Below, piece after piece: positions 36,965 to 44,491 of a stretch of 64,000 bases of DNA. A program made the translations under genes and the position numbers. Every line of letters begins with the position of its first letter. The stretch's first letter is position 1. This DNA comes from Magnetovibrio sp. (GTDB taxonomy: Bacteria; Pseudomonadota; Alphaproteobacteria; Rhodospirillales; Magnetovibrionaceae). The stretch is taken from positions 62,001 through 126,000 of the forward strand of contig JANQJR010000041.1 in assembly GCA_028281525.1 (NCBI GenBank), given 5' to 3'. Under the pieces are notes generated by a model. The model was given only the letters and a program-made list of their open reading frames with translations, did no database searches and had not been told where the DNA came from.

Positions 36965-37141
36965 TTAAGCCGCCTCCTCATACGCTTCGAAGTCGGCCTT
37001 GCTGACGCCGCAATCGGGACATTCCCAATCGTCGGGAATGTCGGCAAACGCGGTGCCGGCGGGGATGCCGTCTTCGGGCATGCCTTGGGCTGGGTCGTAG
37101 ACGAAGTTGCAGACGACACAAATGTATTTCTGGTTATCCAT
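36965..37141 (-). CDS. Rubredoxin
   Basis: 58-residue iron protein with both Fe-binding knuckles: [12 protein letters not shown] (Cys8, Cys11) and [10 protein letters not shown] (Cys41, Cys44), and the family's G-x-x-x-G-T-x-F-x-D-I-P-D-D-W. One-electron carrier between the downstream reductase and rubrerythrin. AAAGGAAA is a clear SD. It lies between the rubrerythrin and reductase genes, 47 and 38 bases from each. Confidence 0.95.
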   Translation of the reverse strand: MDNQKYICVVCNFVYDPAQGMPEDGIPAGTAFADIPDDWECPDCGVSKADFEAYEEAA

Positions 37142-37179
37142 AGCTTGGTTTCCTTTAGGCTTAATGCAATTGCGGATTT

Positions 37180-37677
37180 TTATTCGGCGGCGGTAACGCT
37201 GGAGCGAACGCGATCGAGGGCATTTTGATAGTGACCGGCGTGACGCTCTTCGACTTTCGCCAGGGCGGCAAAGCGTTTGGCGGCTTTTTCCAACACGGCT
37301 TGGAACATTTCCGCGTGCTCACGGCTTTCTTCGATTTGCTCATCCATTTCCTTGACCGCATCCATGCGGTCTTCTTCCAAGGCCAAATGGCGGAACTTCG
37401 GATACATTTCGGCGTATTCGTAGGTTTCACCCTCGACCGCCAGTTCAAGCATGCGTTCCACGCTCAGCTCCTGGGACGGGTACAGCAGTTCCAAGTGCCC
37501 GAAGGCGTGCGCGGTTTCCTGTTCAGCGGTGGCTTCGAACACTTCGGCCACGTCCACCGCGCCCAGTTCGCGGCAACGGCGCGCGAAGTAAAGATACTTG
37601 CGGTTGGCCATGGATTCGCCTGCGAACGCGGCTTCCAGGTTTTGAATGGTCACGGAATCTTCGTTTGCTTTGGTCAT
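37180..37677 (-). CDS. Rubrerythrin (peroxide-reducing diiron protein)
   Basis: 165 residues of ferritin-like four-helix bundle: [42 protein letters not shown] and V-E-E-R-H-A-G-H-Y supply the Glu/His diiron ligands. It lacks the usual C-terminal rubredoxin domain, which is encoded separately by the next gene. Rubrerythrins reduce H2O2 to water. It is divergent from oxyR, which strongly implies peroxide control. Confidence 0.93.
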   Translation of the reverse strand: MTKANEDSVTIQNLEAAFAGESMANRKYLYFARRCRELGAVDVAEVFEATAEQETAHAFGHLELLYPSQELSVERMLELAVEGETYEYAEMYPKFRHLALEEDRMDAVKEMDEQIEESREHAEMFQAVLEKAAKRFAALAKVEERHAGHYQNALDRVRSSVTAAE

Positions 37678-37731
37678 CTCTTAAATCTCCTGTTGGGATT
37701 TTGTGATCTCTCGTAACGCAAAAATACGGAG

Positions 37732-37787
37732 ATTGATAAAATCGATCCAACTGATTAAATTAAATACAGTTATTGATAGGATCGATT
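37732..37787. promoter_or_regulatory. OxyR operator region between oxyR and the rubrerythrin gene
   Basis: The 110-base intergenic region has an inverted repeat, AATCGATCC (37740-37748) and GGATCGATT (37779-37787), nested around AACTG/CAGTT (37749-37771). Seen another way it is a direct repeat ATTGATA-xx-ATCGAT with 40-bp spacing, four helical turns. Extended A/T-rich elements of this kind suit OxyR tetramers. It runs up to the oxyR start. Confidence 0.55.
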
Positions 37788-38717
37788 ATGTATCTGCCCA
37801 CCATCCGCCAGCTCGAATACCTGGTCGCCGTGGTCGATCTGCGCCATTTCAGCCAAGCGGCCGAACGCTGCCACGTCACCCAATCGACACTCAGCGCAGG
37901 CCTGGCCGAGCTGGAAAATCTGTTGCAGGCGGAATTGGTGGAACGCACCCGGCGCAAGGTCCAACCGACCCCGCTGGGAATCGAAATCGCGGACAAGGCA
38001 CGCAAAGTTCTGGCTGGCGCCCGCGACATCACGGAAACCGCGACCGCCGCCGGCCAGCCGCTGGCGGGGCGGATGCGGCTCGGCGTGATCCCCACCATCG
38101 GTCCGTTCGTGCTGCCGCGTGTGCTAGGCGGTTTGCGCAAGGCCTATCCGGATTTGAAGCTGTATCTCTACGAAGGCCAAACCGCAGACGTTCTGGACCG
38201 CTTGAGCCGCGGCGATCTGGAAGCCGCGGTCATCGCGTTGCCGTATGACACCGGCACGCTCAAGACCCAGACCCTGGGCGGCGACGCGTTCTGGGTGGCG
38301 CTGCCCAAGGATCATCCGCTCGCCAAGAAGCGCACCCTCAAGCCCTCGGACCTGCCGCCGGAAGAGTTATTGATGCTGGAAGACGGACACTGCCTGCGCG
38401 ACCACGCGCTCGCGGCGTGCGCCCTGCCCGTGACGCGGAGCGCACATGGATTTGCGTCTTCGAGCCTTTATACCCTGGCGGAAATGGTCGCAAACGGCCT
38501 CGGGATAACCTTTTTGCCGGAAATCGCACTAAGTTCCGGCATGATCAACACCAAGGCGATTGAACTGCGTCCCCTGAAAACCGGGGGCGACCCGCGTCAA
38601 ATCGCGCTCACGTGGCGGGCGTCGTTTCGCCGCGATCTTGACATCGCGGCCTTGGCCGCGTACCTGCGCGGACGTATGGCGGGACTGAGGGTTAAAAGAG
38701 GCGTGAAAAGAAAATAG
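37788..38717 (+). CDS. oxyR: Hydrogen-peroxide sensor OxyR
   Basis: 309-residue LysR-type regulator. The N-terminal HTH is R-H-F-S-Q-A-A-E-R-C-H-V-T-Q-S-T-L-S-A-G-L-A-E-L-E. The effector domain has the redox pair Cys202 and Cys211 in G-H-C-L-R-D-H-A-L-A-A-C, matching Cys199 and Cys208 of E. coli OxyR, so the peroxide switch is intact. The ATG at 37788 (M-Y-L-P-T-I-R-Q-L-E) has AGGA before it. Divergent from rubrerythrin, rubredoxin and the reductase. Its TAG stop lies inside the palindrome at 38715. Confidence 0.95.
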   Translation: MYLPTIRQLEYLVAVVDLRHFSQAAERCHVTQSTLSAGLAELENLLQAELVERTRRKVQPTPLGIEIADKARKVLAGARDITETATAAGQPLAGRMRLGVIPTIGPFVLPRVLGGLRKAYPDLKLYLYEGQTADVLDRLSRGDLEAAVIALPYDTGTLKTQTLGGDAFWVALPKDHPLAKKRTLKPSDLPPEELLMLEDGHCLRDHALAACALPVTRSAHGFASSSLYTLAEMVANGLGITFLPEIALSSGMINTKAIELRPLKTGGDPRQIALTWRASFRRDLDIAALAAYLRGRMAGLRVKRGVKRK

Positions 38718-38730
38718 GGTCCTGGCCCTA
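38715..38730. repeat. TAGGG palindrome at the oxyR stop codon
   Basis: TAGGGTCCTGGCCCTA begins with the TAG stop of oxyR and fills the gap to the convergent cheZ stop. It is a relative of the elements at 24074 and 50310. Confidence 0.6.
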
Positions 38731-38732
38731 GA

Positions 38733-39278
38733 TCAATCGAACAGCGCGTCGATATCGGCCTGGCTGACGGTCTCCTCGCCTTCCAGCGCGGGACCGTCCA
38801 TGCGGACTTCGCCGGCCGGTACTTCTTCCGGCTTTGCAACCGGCAAGGCGGCGATGGAATCCTTACCGATAATCACCACCAGCGAGCTCAGCGTGCCTTC
38901 CAAAAGGTTCATGGTCTTGACGATCTTGGAAATGCGCTGACCGGTGATGTCTTGAAAGGTGCAGGCTTCGAACACCGTGTTGGCGTTGGTGGCGATCTTG
39001 TCCAAATCCTGAAGAATGTCCGCGTCTTCGGTTTTGCCGCGCAAACCGTCGGCAATGGCGGAGGTGTCTTCCGTGGCCTCCATGATGGCGTTGGTGGCGT
39101 CCTCGGTGGCTTGCACGATGGCGTCCAGTTGGTCGGCGGCCTTGTTGAAATGATCCACCGGCGCATTGGGGTGTTTGACCGCCGCGATTTCCGCCTTGAT
39201 GCGCTCCATATATTCATAGAGCTGCACGATCTGGCGCGACAACTCTTCGTATTGGGCTTTGGTGATGGCATCCGTCAT
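38733..39278 (-). CDS. cheZ: Chemotaxis phosphatase CheZ
   Basis: 181 residues, a long helical hairpin with the catalytic motif T-F-Q-D-I-T-G-Q (D110, Q114), equal to D143/Q147 of E. coli CheZ. The C-terminal helix S-Q-A-D-I-D-A-L-F-D corresponds to the CheY-P-binding tail and also resembles the FliM N-terminal peptide. It dephosphorylates CheY-P. I start at 39278 (M-T-D-A-I-T-K); 38 upstream in-frame residues are unsupported. It stands alone, with no other che genes nearby. Confidence 0.9.
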   Translation of the reverse strand: MTDAITKAQYEELSRQIVQLYEYMERIKAEIAAVKHPNAPVDHFNKAADQLDAIVQATEDATNAIMEATEDTSAIADGLRGKTEDADILQDLDKIATNANTVFEACTFQDITGQRISKIVKTMNLLEGTLSSLVVIIGKDSIAALPVAKPEEVPAGEVRMDGPALEGEETVSQADIDALFD

Positions 39279-39415
39279 ACAAAAAAACCTAGCACCATGT
39301 CGGCGCACGCGCATCCCCGTTTCATCAATAAATGCCGAACTTATTTGTTTGCTTCTTTTGAGGCGCAACCCCAGATAGATAGAATAATCCATGGGTCACG
39401 CCACTGGGGGCGTGA

Positions 39416-40756
39416 ATGGTACAACAAACACAAAAAGTTCTAACGCTCTTGATCTTGTTCACGGGTTTGGCGACGGCGCCTGGTTCGCTCAAAGCCGACC
39501 CTTTTACGGACTTGAAGGTGCTGGCGTTGAAAGGTGAGAGTGCGGCGCAAGTCGGGCTCGCCGATCTGATCGCGGTCGGCAAGGCTCCGGTGCGCGACAC
39601 ATGGCAGGCCCTAGTGCTTTATACTTTGGCCGCGCATGCAGGACATCCACAGGCCGCCGGGAAGGCGGCGGAACTCAGCAAGCAGTCCGGCGTCAAGCTG
39701 GAAGAAGACTTGGCCCAAGCCCTGGCTTTCAGTGACACCGATTCGATGCGCACGTTGTTGAAGACCGCTTACCATTACGACTTCAATCCGAATTTGGGAG
39801 ACCGCATCCCCGGGCGCGCGATCCTGCTTTATGAAATTGCCGCCGGCCAAGGCGACCCCCATGGAAAGTTCCTGTTGGGCACGGTGCACATCCGCAAAAG
39901 CATTGCGTTGCGCGACCACCCTAAGGCGGCGCGCCTGTTTGAACGCGCAGCCGAACTGGGGGTCGCTCCCGCGGCCTTCAATCTGGGCTGGATCTTCGAA
40001 AAAGGCATGCTGGGAATAAGCGATTACGCCGCCGCCCGCGAAGCCTACGAAAAGGCCGCGCAACAAGACCTGGCCCAGGCTCATTACCGCTTGGGCGTGA
40101 TGGCTGTGAACGGACTGGGCGGCAAGCCTAACCCCAAAGCCGCCCTCGCGCACTTCCGCAAGGCCGCTCAGGCCAGCACGGGTGACACCAAGATAGCCAA
40201 AGGGTTACGCGCCGCCGCCGCAAAAAACGCACAACGCCTGGAACTGATACAACAGATCGCCTCCCAATATCCGGATGGCGAGACCAGCGACGAAGGCTTT
40301 CTGTTCAACAATCAGGGTGCGGCAAATCCTTTGCCGGTGCAGGCCTCAAAACTCGTCGGCACACACGCCGCACTCTTGGAAGAATGCGAGACCAGACAGG
40401 TCGCCAATGCTTTCCAAATCCAAGTCCGCCAATACCTGAAAGATGCGCGCGACGACGCAGCCAAGGCGGAGATCAATGCGCGCATCCGCGTCGCGTTCAA
40501 CCAAACCCTCAGCCGCCTGAAGACTCTGTCGCGCAGTGACGTCTGCCTGACGCCCAGAAAGCTCCAGGCCCAAACCAGCACCGTGCTGACGTTGATGCAA
40601 TACGATTGGGGCTTCAAATCGCACACCGGGGACGAACCCCTGTGGTTCACCGTCGGGCCCAGGGAATTTCTCGTGTTCAAGAAGCCGAAACACGAAAACC
40701 CGGACTCGCGCTTTGCCGGGCCGATCGACATATTGGATTTGGACGCGCCCAACTGA
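39416..40756 (+). CDS. Secreted Sel1-repeat protein with C-terminal Cys module (paralogue 1)
   Basis: 446 residues. Signal peptide 1-27 (S-L-K-A-D). Sel1-type repeats fill about residues 45-280 (A-A-Q-V-G-L-A-D-L, F-N-L-G-W-I-F-E-K-G, Y-R-L-G-V-M-A-V-N-G-L-G). The last ~145 residues carry a module shared with the genes at 40814 and 41976: S-D-E-G-F, a first Cys in L-L-E-E-C-E-T, R-I-R-V-A-F, a second Cys in D-V-C-L-T-P, and Y-D-W-G-F. I recognise no domain there. GGGGG precedes the start. Probably periplasmic scaffold plus disulfide-bonded module. Confidence 0.8.
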   Translation: MVQQTQKVLTLLILFTGLATAPGSLKADPFTDLKVLALKGESAAQVGLADLIAVGKAPVRDTWQALVLYTLAAHAGHPQAAGKAAELSKQSGVKLEEDLAQALAFSDTDSMRTLLKTAYHYDFNPNLGDRIPGRAILLYEIAAGQGDPHGKFLLGTVHIRKSIALRDHPKAARLFERAAELGVAPAAFNLGWIFEKGMLGISDYAAAREAYEKAAQQDLAQAHYRLGVMAVNGLGGKPNPKAALAHFRKAAQASTGDTKIAKGLRAAAAKNAQRLELIQQIASQYPDGETSDEGFLFNNQGAANPLPVQASKLVGTHAALLEECETRQVANAFQIQVRQYLKDARDDAAKAEINARIRVAFNQTLSRLKTLSRSDVCLTPRKLQAQTSTVLTLMQYDWGFKSHTGDEPLWFTVGPREFLVFKKPKHENPDSRFAGPIDILDLDAPN

Positions 40757-40801
40757 TAGCTTGGTTACGGCCAATACCCAATAACCGAGCGATCCGCGGA
40801 G

Positions 40802-40812
40802 CCCCCCCCCCC
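40802..40812 (+). repeat. 11-C homopolymeric tract between SD and start codon
   Basis: Eleven consecutive C separate a GGAG SD (40798-40801) from the ATG at 40814. Spacing is 12 bases, longer than the usual 5-9. Length change by slipped-strand mispairing would alter SD spacing and hence translation. Confidence 0.7.
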
Positions 40813-40813
40813 G

Positions 40814-41356
40814 ATGAACACCTGGATACGCCTTCTCCCCATAACCTTATGCTGCGCCATTTGCATGGCTGGACAGTCTACGTTCGCCCTGGAGTTCAAT
40901 TTGGACGAGAGACAAATCCTGGCGAAGACCGCGCCACCCGGCAAAGGCCTGACGGTCAGCGACGAGGGCTTTTACTTCCGTGAAAGCGGCGCTTCCAATC
41001 CCATGGAATACCCGATTTCGGAAGTCCTGGGTTTCTATGCCGCCGACCTTGAGTTCTGCGAACACACACAGGTTTTTCAGGACTTTACCGGAAGCGTCAA
41101 TCGGCACCTGGACCAAGCCCTCATCAAAACCGGACGCGACACCGTCAGCCAGCGTATCCGCGCGGCCTATCTGGAAAAACGCGACGCTCCCCCGATAGAG
41201 CCGTGTACAACCAAAAGCGAAGCCGCCGCCAAGGCCAAGGATATCCTCTACCTGATGATGCTGGATTGGGGTTTTGAGGACAAACCAACCGATCATGAGA
41301 CCATTCAAATCTGGTATGAAAAGGTCTATCGCATTGGCGAAATCTCTCACGAATAA
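40814..41356 (+). CDS. Small secreted protein consisting of the shared Cys module (paralogue 2)
   Basis: 180 residues. Signal peptide 1-26 (S-T-F-A-L). Without Sel1 repeats, it is essentially the module alone: V-S-D-E-G-F-Y-F, A-S-N-P, L-E-F-C-E-H-T, Q-R-I-R-A-A-Y, I-E-P-C-T-T-K, and M-L-D-W-G-F. Two cysteines in the same places as the neighbours suggest a disulfide. Its start lies directly behind an 11-C run, so expression may be phase-variable. Function unknown. Confidence 0.75.
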   Translation: MNTWIRLLPITLCCAICMAGQSTFALEFNLDERQILAKTAPPGKGLTVSDEGFYFRESGASNPMEYPISEVLGFYAADLEFCEHTQVFQDFTGSVNRHLDQALIKTGRDTVSQRIRAAYLEKRDAPPIEPCTTKSEAAAKAKDILYLMMLDWGFEDKPTDHETIQIWYEKVYRIGEISHE

Positions 41357-41392
41357 CCCCGCGCATTCAGCCTTATCGATCTTAAGATAATC

Positions 41393-41418
41393 GTTTTCGC
41401 CGCACAGGTCCTATGGGG
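41393..41418 (+). repeat. Leader element, copy 1 (before the GNAT gene)
   Basis: 26 bases beginning GTTTTCGCCGCACA and ending TATGGGG match 41943-41968 at 22 of 26 positions. Each copy supplies the G-rich SD of the gene behind it. Confidence 0.55.
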
Positions 41419-41904
41419 ATTGCGATGGCTCCAGAATACACTTTCACGTTCGCGCGGCTGCAAGACATTGCGCAAGACGAAATCATTGCGCATATGTCCG
41501 ACCCCCGCGTCTCAGAACACCTGCCCCTTCTCACCTTCGAATGGGACCGGCACAGCCTCGCCGAATTCATTGCCGCCAAAGAAGCATACTGGCGCCGCGA
41601 TGGACTTGGGCATTGGGCGATCCTTTGTAACGGCGCCTATGCCGGCTGGGGCGGTTTTCAGAAAGAAGGCGACGAGTGGGACTTTGGGCTGGTGTTGAAA
41701 CCTGAATTTTTTGGGCTTGGCGGGCGCATCTTCAAGAAGGCGATTGAATTCGCCAGAACCGATGAGCGCATCACCTACGTGACTTTTCTCTTGCCATTGT
41801 CCCGGACACGTCTGGGCGGACTTGCGCGGCTCGGCGCGCGATTCGTCGGAGAGGTCGAGTTCGAGGGCATCCGATTTCTCAAATACCGGCTCGACACGCA
41901 ATGA
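41413..41904 (+). CDS. GNAT-family N-acetyltransferase
   Basis: 163 residues of RimJ/RimL-like GNAT fold: L-P-L-L-T-F-E-W-D, W-A-I-L-C-N-G-A-Y-A-G-W-G-G-F, L-K-P-E-F-F-G-L-G-G-R-I-F-K-K-A-I-E-F-A (the acetyl-CoA loop), and L-A-R-L-G-A-R-F-V-G. The acceptor is unknown. An alternative ATG at 41425 with GGGGA at six bases is equally plausible. It sits between two Cys-module genes, and its leader is duplicated before the gene at 41976, which suggests shared control. Confidence 0.8.
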   Translation: MGIAMAPEYTFTFARLQDIAQDEIIAHMSDPRVSEHLPLLTFEWDRHSLAEFIAAKEAYWRRDGLGHWAILCNGAYAGWGGFQKEGDEWDFGLVLKPEFFGLGGRIFKKAIEFARTDERITYVTFLLPLSRTRLGGLARLGARFVGEVEFEGIRFLKYRLDTQ

Positions 41905-41942
41905 CCTAACCCGCATTGGACACAATCTTTCATGAGGTGGTA

Positions 41943-41968
41943 GTTTTGGCCGCACACGCCTTATGGGG
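41943..41968 (+). repeat. Leader element, copy 2 (before the second Sel1/Cys-module gene)
   Basis: Matches 41393-41418 at 22 of 26 positions and ends in the same TATGGGG followed by a start codon 8 bases on. Confidence 0.55.
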
Positions 41969-41975
41969 GACATTA

Positions 41976-43790
41976 ATGATGGGAAAACTCGGGCGCACGA
42001 TCTTCGCGGCATGCTGTTTGGTCTTGCTTTCTGGCCACGTGACATGGGCTACAGACATCGGCGCACTCAAACAGCGCGTGGCGTCCGGCGACCCGGATGC
42101 GTTGACCAAGCTAGCCGTAGCTTACCAAGACGGCAAGGGCGTAAAGCAGGATTACGTCAAGGCCCGCAAACTTCTTGAAAAGGCCGCTGCTCTGAACTTC
42201 GCCAAGGCGCAGAGTAATCTGGGCGCAATGCTGGTGTCCGGCGAAGGCGGGCCGAAGGATATCGGACGCGGTGTGCAATTGTACGAGAAGGCCGCCGACG
42301 GTGGCATACATAGTGCCGCCTACAATCTGGCCCTCTTGCTGGAGGAAGGGAAACGCGTTCCTCAAAACATCTCGAAAGCCATCAAATTCTATAAAGTTGC
42401 CGCTGAACACCCCACCTATACCTGGCCGCAGTATCGTCTAGGCGAAATCTACCGGCTTGGTAAGATGGGTTCGCCAAACCTCCAACAGGCCATTCATTGG
42501 TATCGCGAAGCCGCCAAACGGGGCTACTCACACGCCCAATATCGACTGGCGCTACTGCTGTTGTCGGAGTATCCCAGCGACCGGTCCAACGCGCAGGCTT
42601 TCGTCCTACTCACCGCCGCGGAAAATGCCGGGCATAAAAAAGCCAAGACACACGCGCGAAAACTGAAAAACAAGATGAATCTGCATTTTGGGCTTCAAGA
42701 CAAAAAACAGATTTATACGCTGTTGAATATGGATCCCCGGAATATGGTGAGCACGGCCCTGGAGTTTATTCAAGATTCCGGCGGCAGGCCCAAAAACCTG
42801 AGCCTAACGAAACTTTACTTCGATCTCGCGTTGGCCAAGGATGAAGCCGTCGGTTACTTCGGCCTGGGAGCCTATCACCTGCTTCAGGAGACTTCGGCGG
42901 ATAACGCAAAAGCCGAAGACTATTTCAAAAAAGCTGCTGCACTAAAATTGAATGCTGCACATTACAATCTAGCCTGGATGCACTACACCGGAATAGCGCA
43001 ACAGCCTTCCGACGAAAAAGCACTTAAATATGCTCTGGAAGCAGCCAACCTTGTGCACATGCTCAATGAAGAAGGCGCCATGCACAATCAGCACCTCAGC
43101 GCCGATTATGCCGATCTGCTGGTTTCCGCCATGTACCTTAACGGGCGCGGCACCTCCCTCAAGCCGGACAGGGCAACAGTCATCTTGTCTTGGCTCATTG
43201 GCAACCAACGCCGTAGAGCCGGATCCAACTACGGTGATTCTTATATCCATGCGAATGCCCAAAAGCTGTTCATGTCGAGCCAGCTTAAAGACCGCCAATC
43301 GTTTCAAGCTTCAGAATTAAGCGACGAAGGCCGATTCTTTCACAAACAAGGCTCGCCTACGCCAACCAACTTCAAAATGTCGGCCCTTGTCGGAGAGATC
43401 AGTGCGACCTGGGAATACTGTAAACACACCAAGCTCGCCACAGACATACGCAAAACCATCCTTAAGAAGCTCAAGCGCACCGTGGACCAAGGGGGCCGCG
43501 ACAAGCTTGTAGCCCGTATCAAACGCGCGTATGAGCGGCACAAGAAGGACCTCCGTCTGAACTGGACGGCGGAAATGTGCCCTTCGACGGATGCCGCAAA
43601 GGAGATGACCGAAACTTTGCTCGAGTATACGGACTATGATTGGGGTCTTCAGAAGTTGACGGGTCAACTCGGCGCTTCAACGATCATCTATGGCCGTGTC
43701 TTAACGGTCGGCGAGTTCGCGCCAAACAAAGCAATTGATACTTTTGAGGCTGAACCCCTTCTGACATTACGTGTGGGTGCCGGCACGTAA
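41976..43790 (+). CDS. Large secreted Sel1-repeat protein with C-terminal Cys module (paralogue 3)
   Basis: 604 residues. Signal peptide 1-27 (V-T-W-A-T). About ten Sel1-like repeats cover residues 30-400, for example A-V-A-Y-Q-D-G-K-G-V-K-Q-D-Y-V-K-A-R-K and Y-R-L-G-E-I-Y-R-L-G. The last ~140 residues repeat the module of its neighbours: L-S-D-E-G-R-F-F, W-E-Y-C-K-H-T, A-R-I-K-R-A-Y, A-E-M-C-P-S-T, and D-Y-D-W-G-L. ATG at 41976 follows GGGGGA; the longer frame has no signal peptide. A bidirectional terminator follows. Periplasmic scaffold role inferred. Confidence 0.8.
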   Translation: MMGKLGRTIFAACCLVLLSGHVTWATDIGALKQRVASGDPDALTKLAVAYQDGKGVKQDYVKARKLLEKAAALNFAKAQSNLGAMLVSGEGGPKDIGRGVQLYEKAADGGIHSAAYNLALLLEEGKRVPQNISKAIKFYKVAAEHPTYTWPQYRLGEIYRLGKMGSPNLQQAIHWYREAAKRGYSHAQYRLALLLLSEYPSDRSNAQAFVLLTAAENAGHKKAKTHARKLKNKMNLHFGLQDKKQIYTLLNMDPRNMVSTALEFIQDSGGRPKNLSLTKLYFDLALAKDEAVGYFGLGAYHLLQETSADNAKAEDYFKKAAALKLNAAHYNLAWMHYTGIAQQPSDEKALKYALEAANLVHMLNEEGAMHNQHLSADYADLLVSAMYLNGRGTSLKPDRATVILSWLIGNQRRRAGSNYGDSYIHANAQKLFMSSQLKDRQSFQASELSDEGRFFHKQGSPTPTNFKMSALVGEISATWEYCKHTKLATDIRKTILKKLKRTVDQGGRDKLVARIKRAYERHKKDLRLNWTAEMCPSTDAAKEMTETLLEYTDYDWGLQKLTGQLGASTIIYGRVLTVGEFAPNKAIDTFEAEPLLTLRVGAGT

Positions 43791-43818
43791 GATCCTTTCT
43801 GGGGTTGTCGCAACATGC

Positions 43819-43849
43819 AAAACCCCCGTCCAGGCTGGACGGGGGTTTT
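43819..43849. terminator. Bidirectional terminator between the Sel1 gene and infC
   Basis: A 13-bp stem, AAAACCCCCGTCC with GGACGGGGGTTTT, has A/T runs on both sides. It serves two convergent genes. Confidence 0.9.
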
Positions 43850-43873
43850 GAATTCTGTGTCTGTCGCAAAGGC

Positions 43874-44410
43874 CTACTTCGGCGACAGCACCATGGTCAT
43901 CATGCGCCCTTCGGATTTGGGCATCTGTTCGACCTTGACCAGTTCGTCCAGTTCTTCGCGCATGCGTTCCAGCACCTTGAGGCCCAGCTCCTGGTGGGCC
44001 ATTTCGCGGCCGCGGAAGCGGATGGTGACCTTGACCTTGTCGCCGTGATCCAGGAACTTACGCGCGGCCCTCATCTTCACCTCGTAATCGTGGGTGTCGA
44101 TGCCAGGGCGCATCTTGATTTCCTTGATCGCGATGACCTTCTGCTTCTTCTTGGCCTCGTTGCGCTTTTTCTGTTCTTCGTACTTGTACTTGCCGTAGTC
44201 GAGAACCTTGCACACCGGCGGGTCCGCGTTGGGCGAAACCTCAACCAGATCCAGGCCGTGGTCGGCGGCGATATCGATAGCGTCTTGGACGGATTTGATG
44301 CCGATCATTTCACCGTCGGGTCCGACGACGCGGACTTCGTCTGCGGTGATGCGTTCGTTGACGCGGGGTCCCTCAATGGTCGGCTTCTTGTTAAATGGTG
44401 GGCGGGCGAT
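43874..44410 (-). CDS. infC: Translation initiation factor IF-3 (ATC start)
   Basis: 178 residues, both IF3 domains present (V-N-E-R-I-T-A-D-E-V-R-V-V-G-P-D-G, L-D-L-V-E-V-S-P-N-A-D-P-P-V-C-K-V-L-D-Y-G-K-Y-K, and G-I-D-T-H-D-Y-E-V-K). There is no ATG where the family begins. An AGGAGAAGG SD sits at ideal distance from an ATC codon at 44410-44408 (I-A-R-P-P-F-N-K-K-P). Rare AUU or AUC starts allow IF3 to repress its own synthesis. The ATG 14 codons upstream (44452) would put the SD inside the gene, so I reject it. It is downstream of thrS; rpmI and rplT are missing from their usual place. Confidence 0.92.
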   Translation of the reverse strand: MARPPFNKKPTIEGPRVNERITADEVRVVGPDGEMIGIKSVQDAIDIAADHGLDLVEVSPNADPPVCKVLDYGKYKYEEQKKRNEAKKKQKVIAIKEIKMRPGIDTHDYEVKMRAARKFLDHGDKVKVTIRFRGREMAHQELGLKVLERMREELDELVKVEQMPKSEGRMMTMVLSPK

Positions 44411-44491
44411 GGCCCTTCTCCTACAGTTATGCGCGTCCGGTTCGCGCTTCAAAACTTACAGTGCTTGAGGATTTTTATGGTTCAAGCGGGC

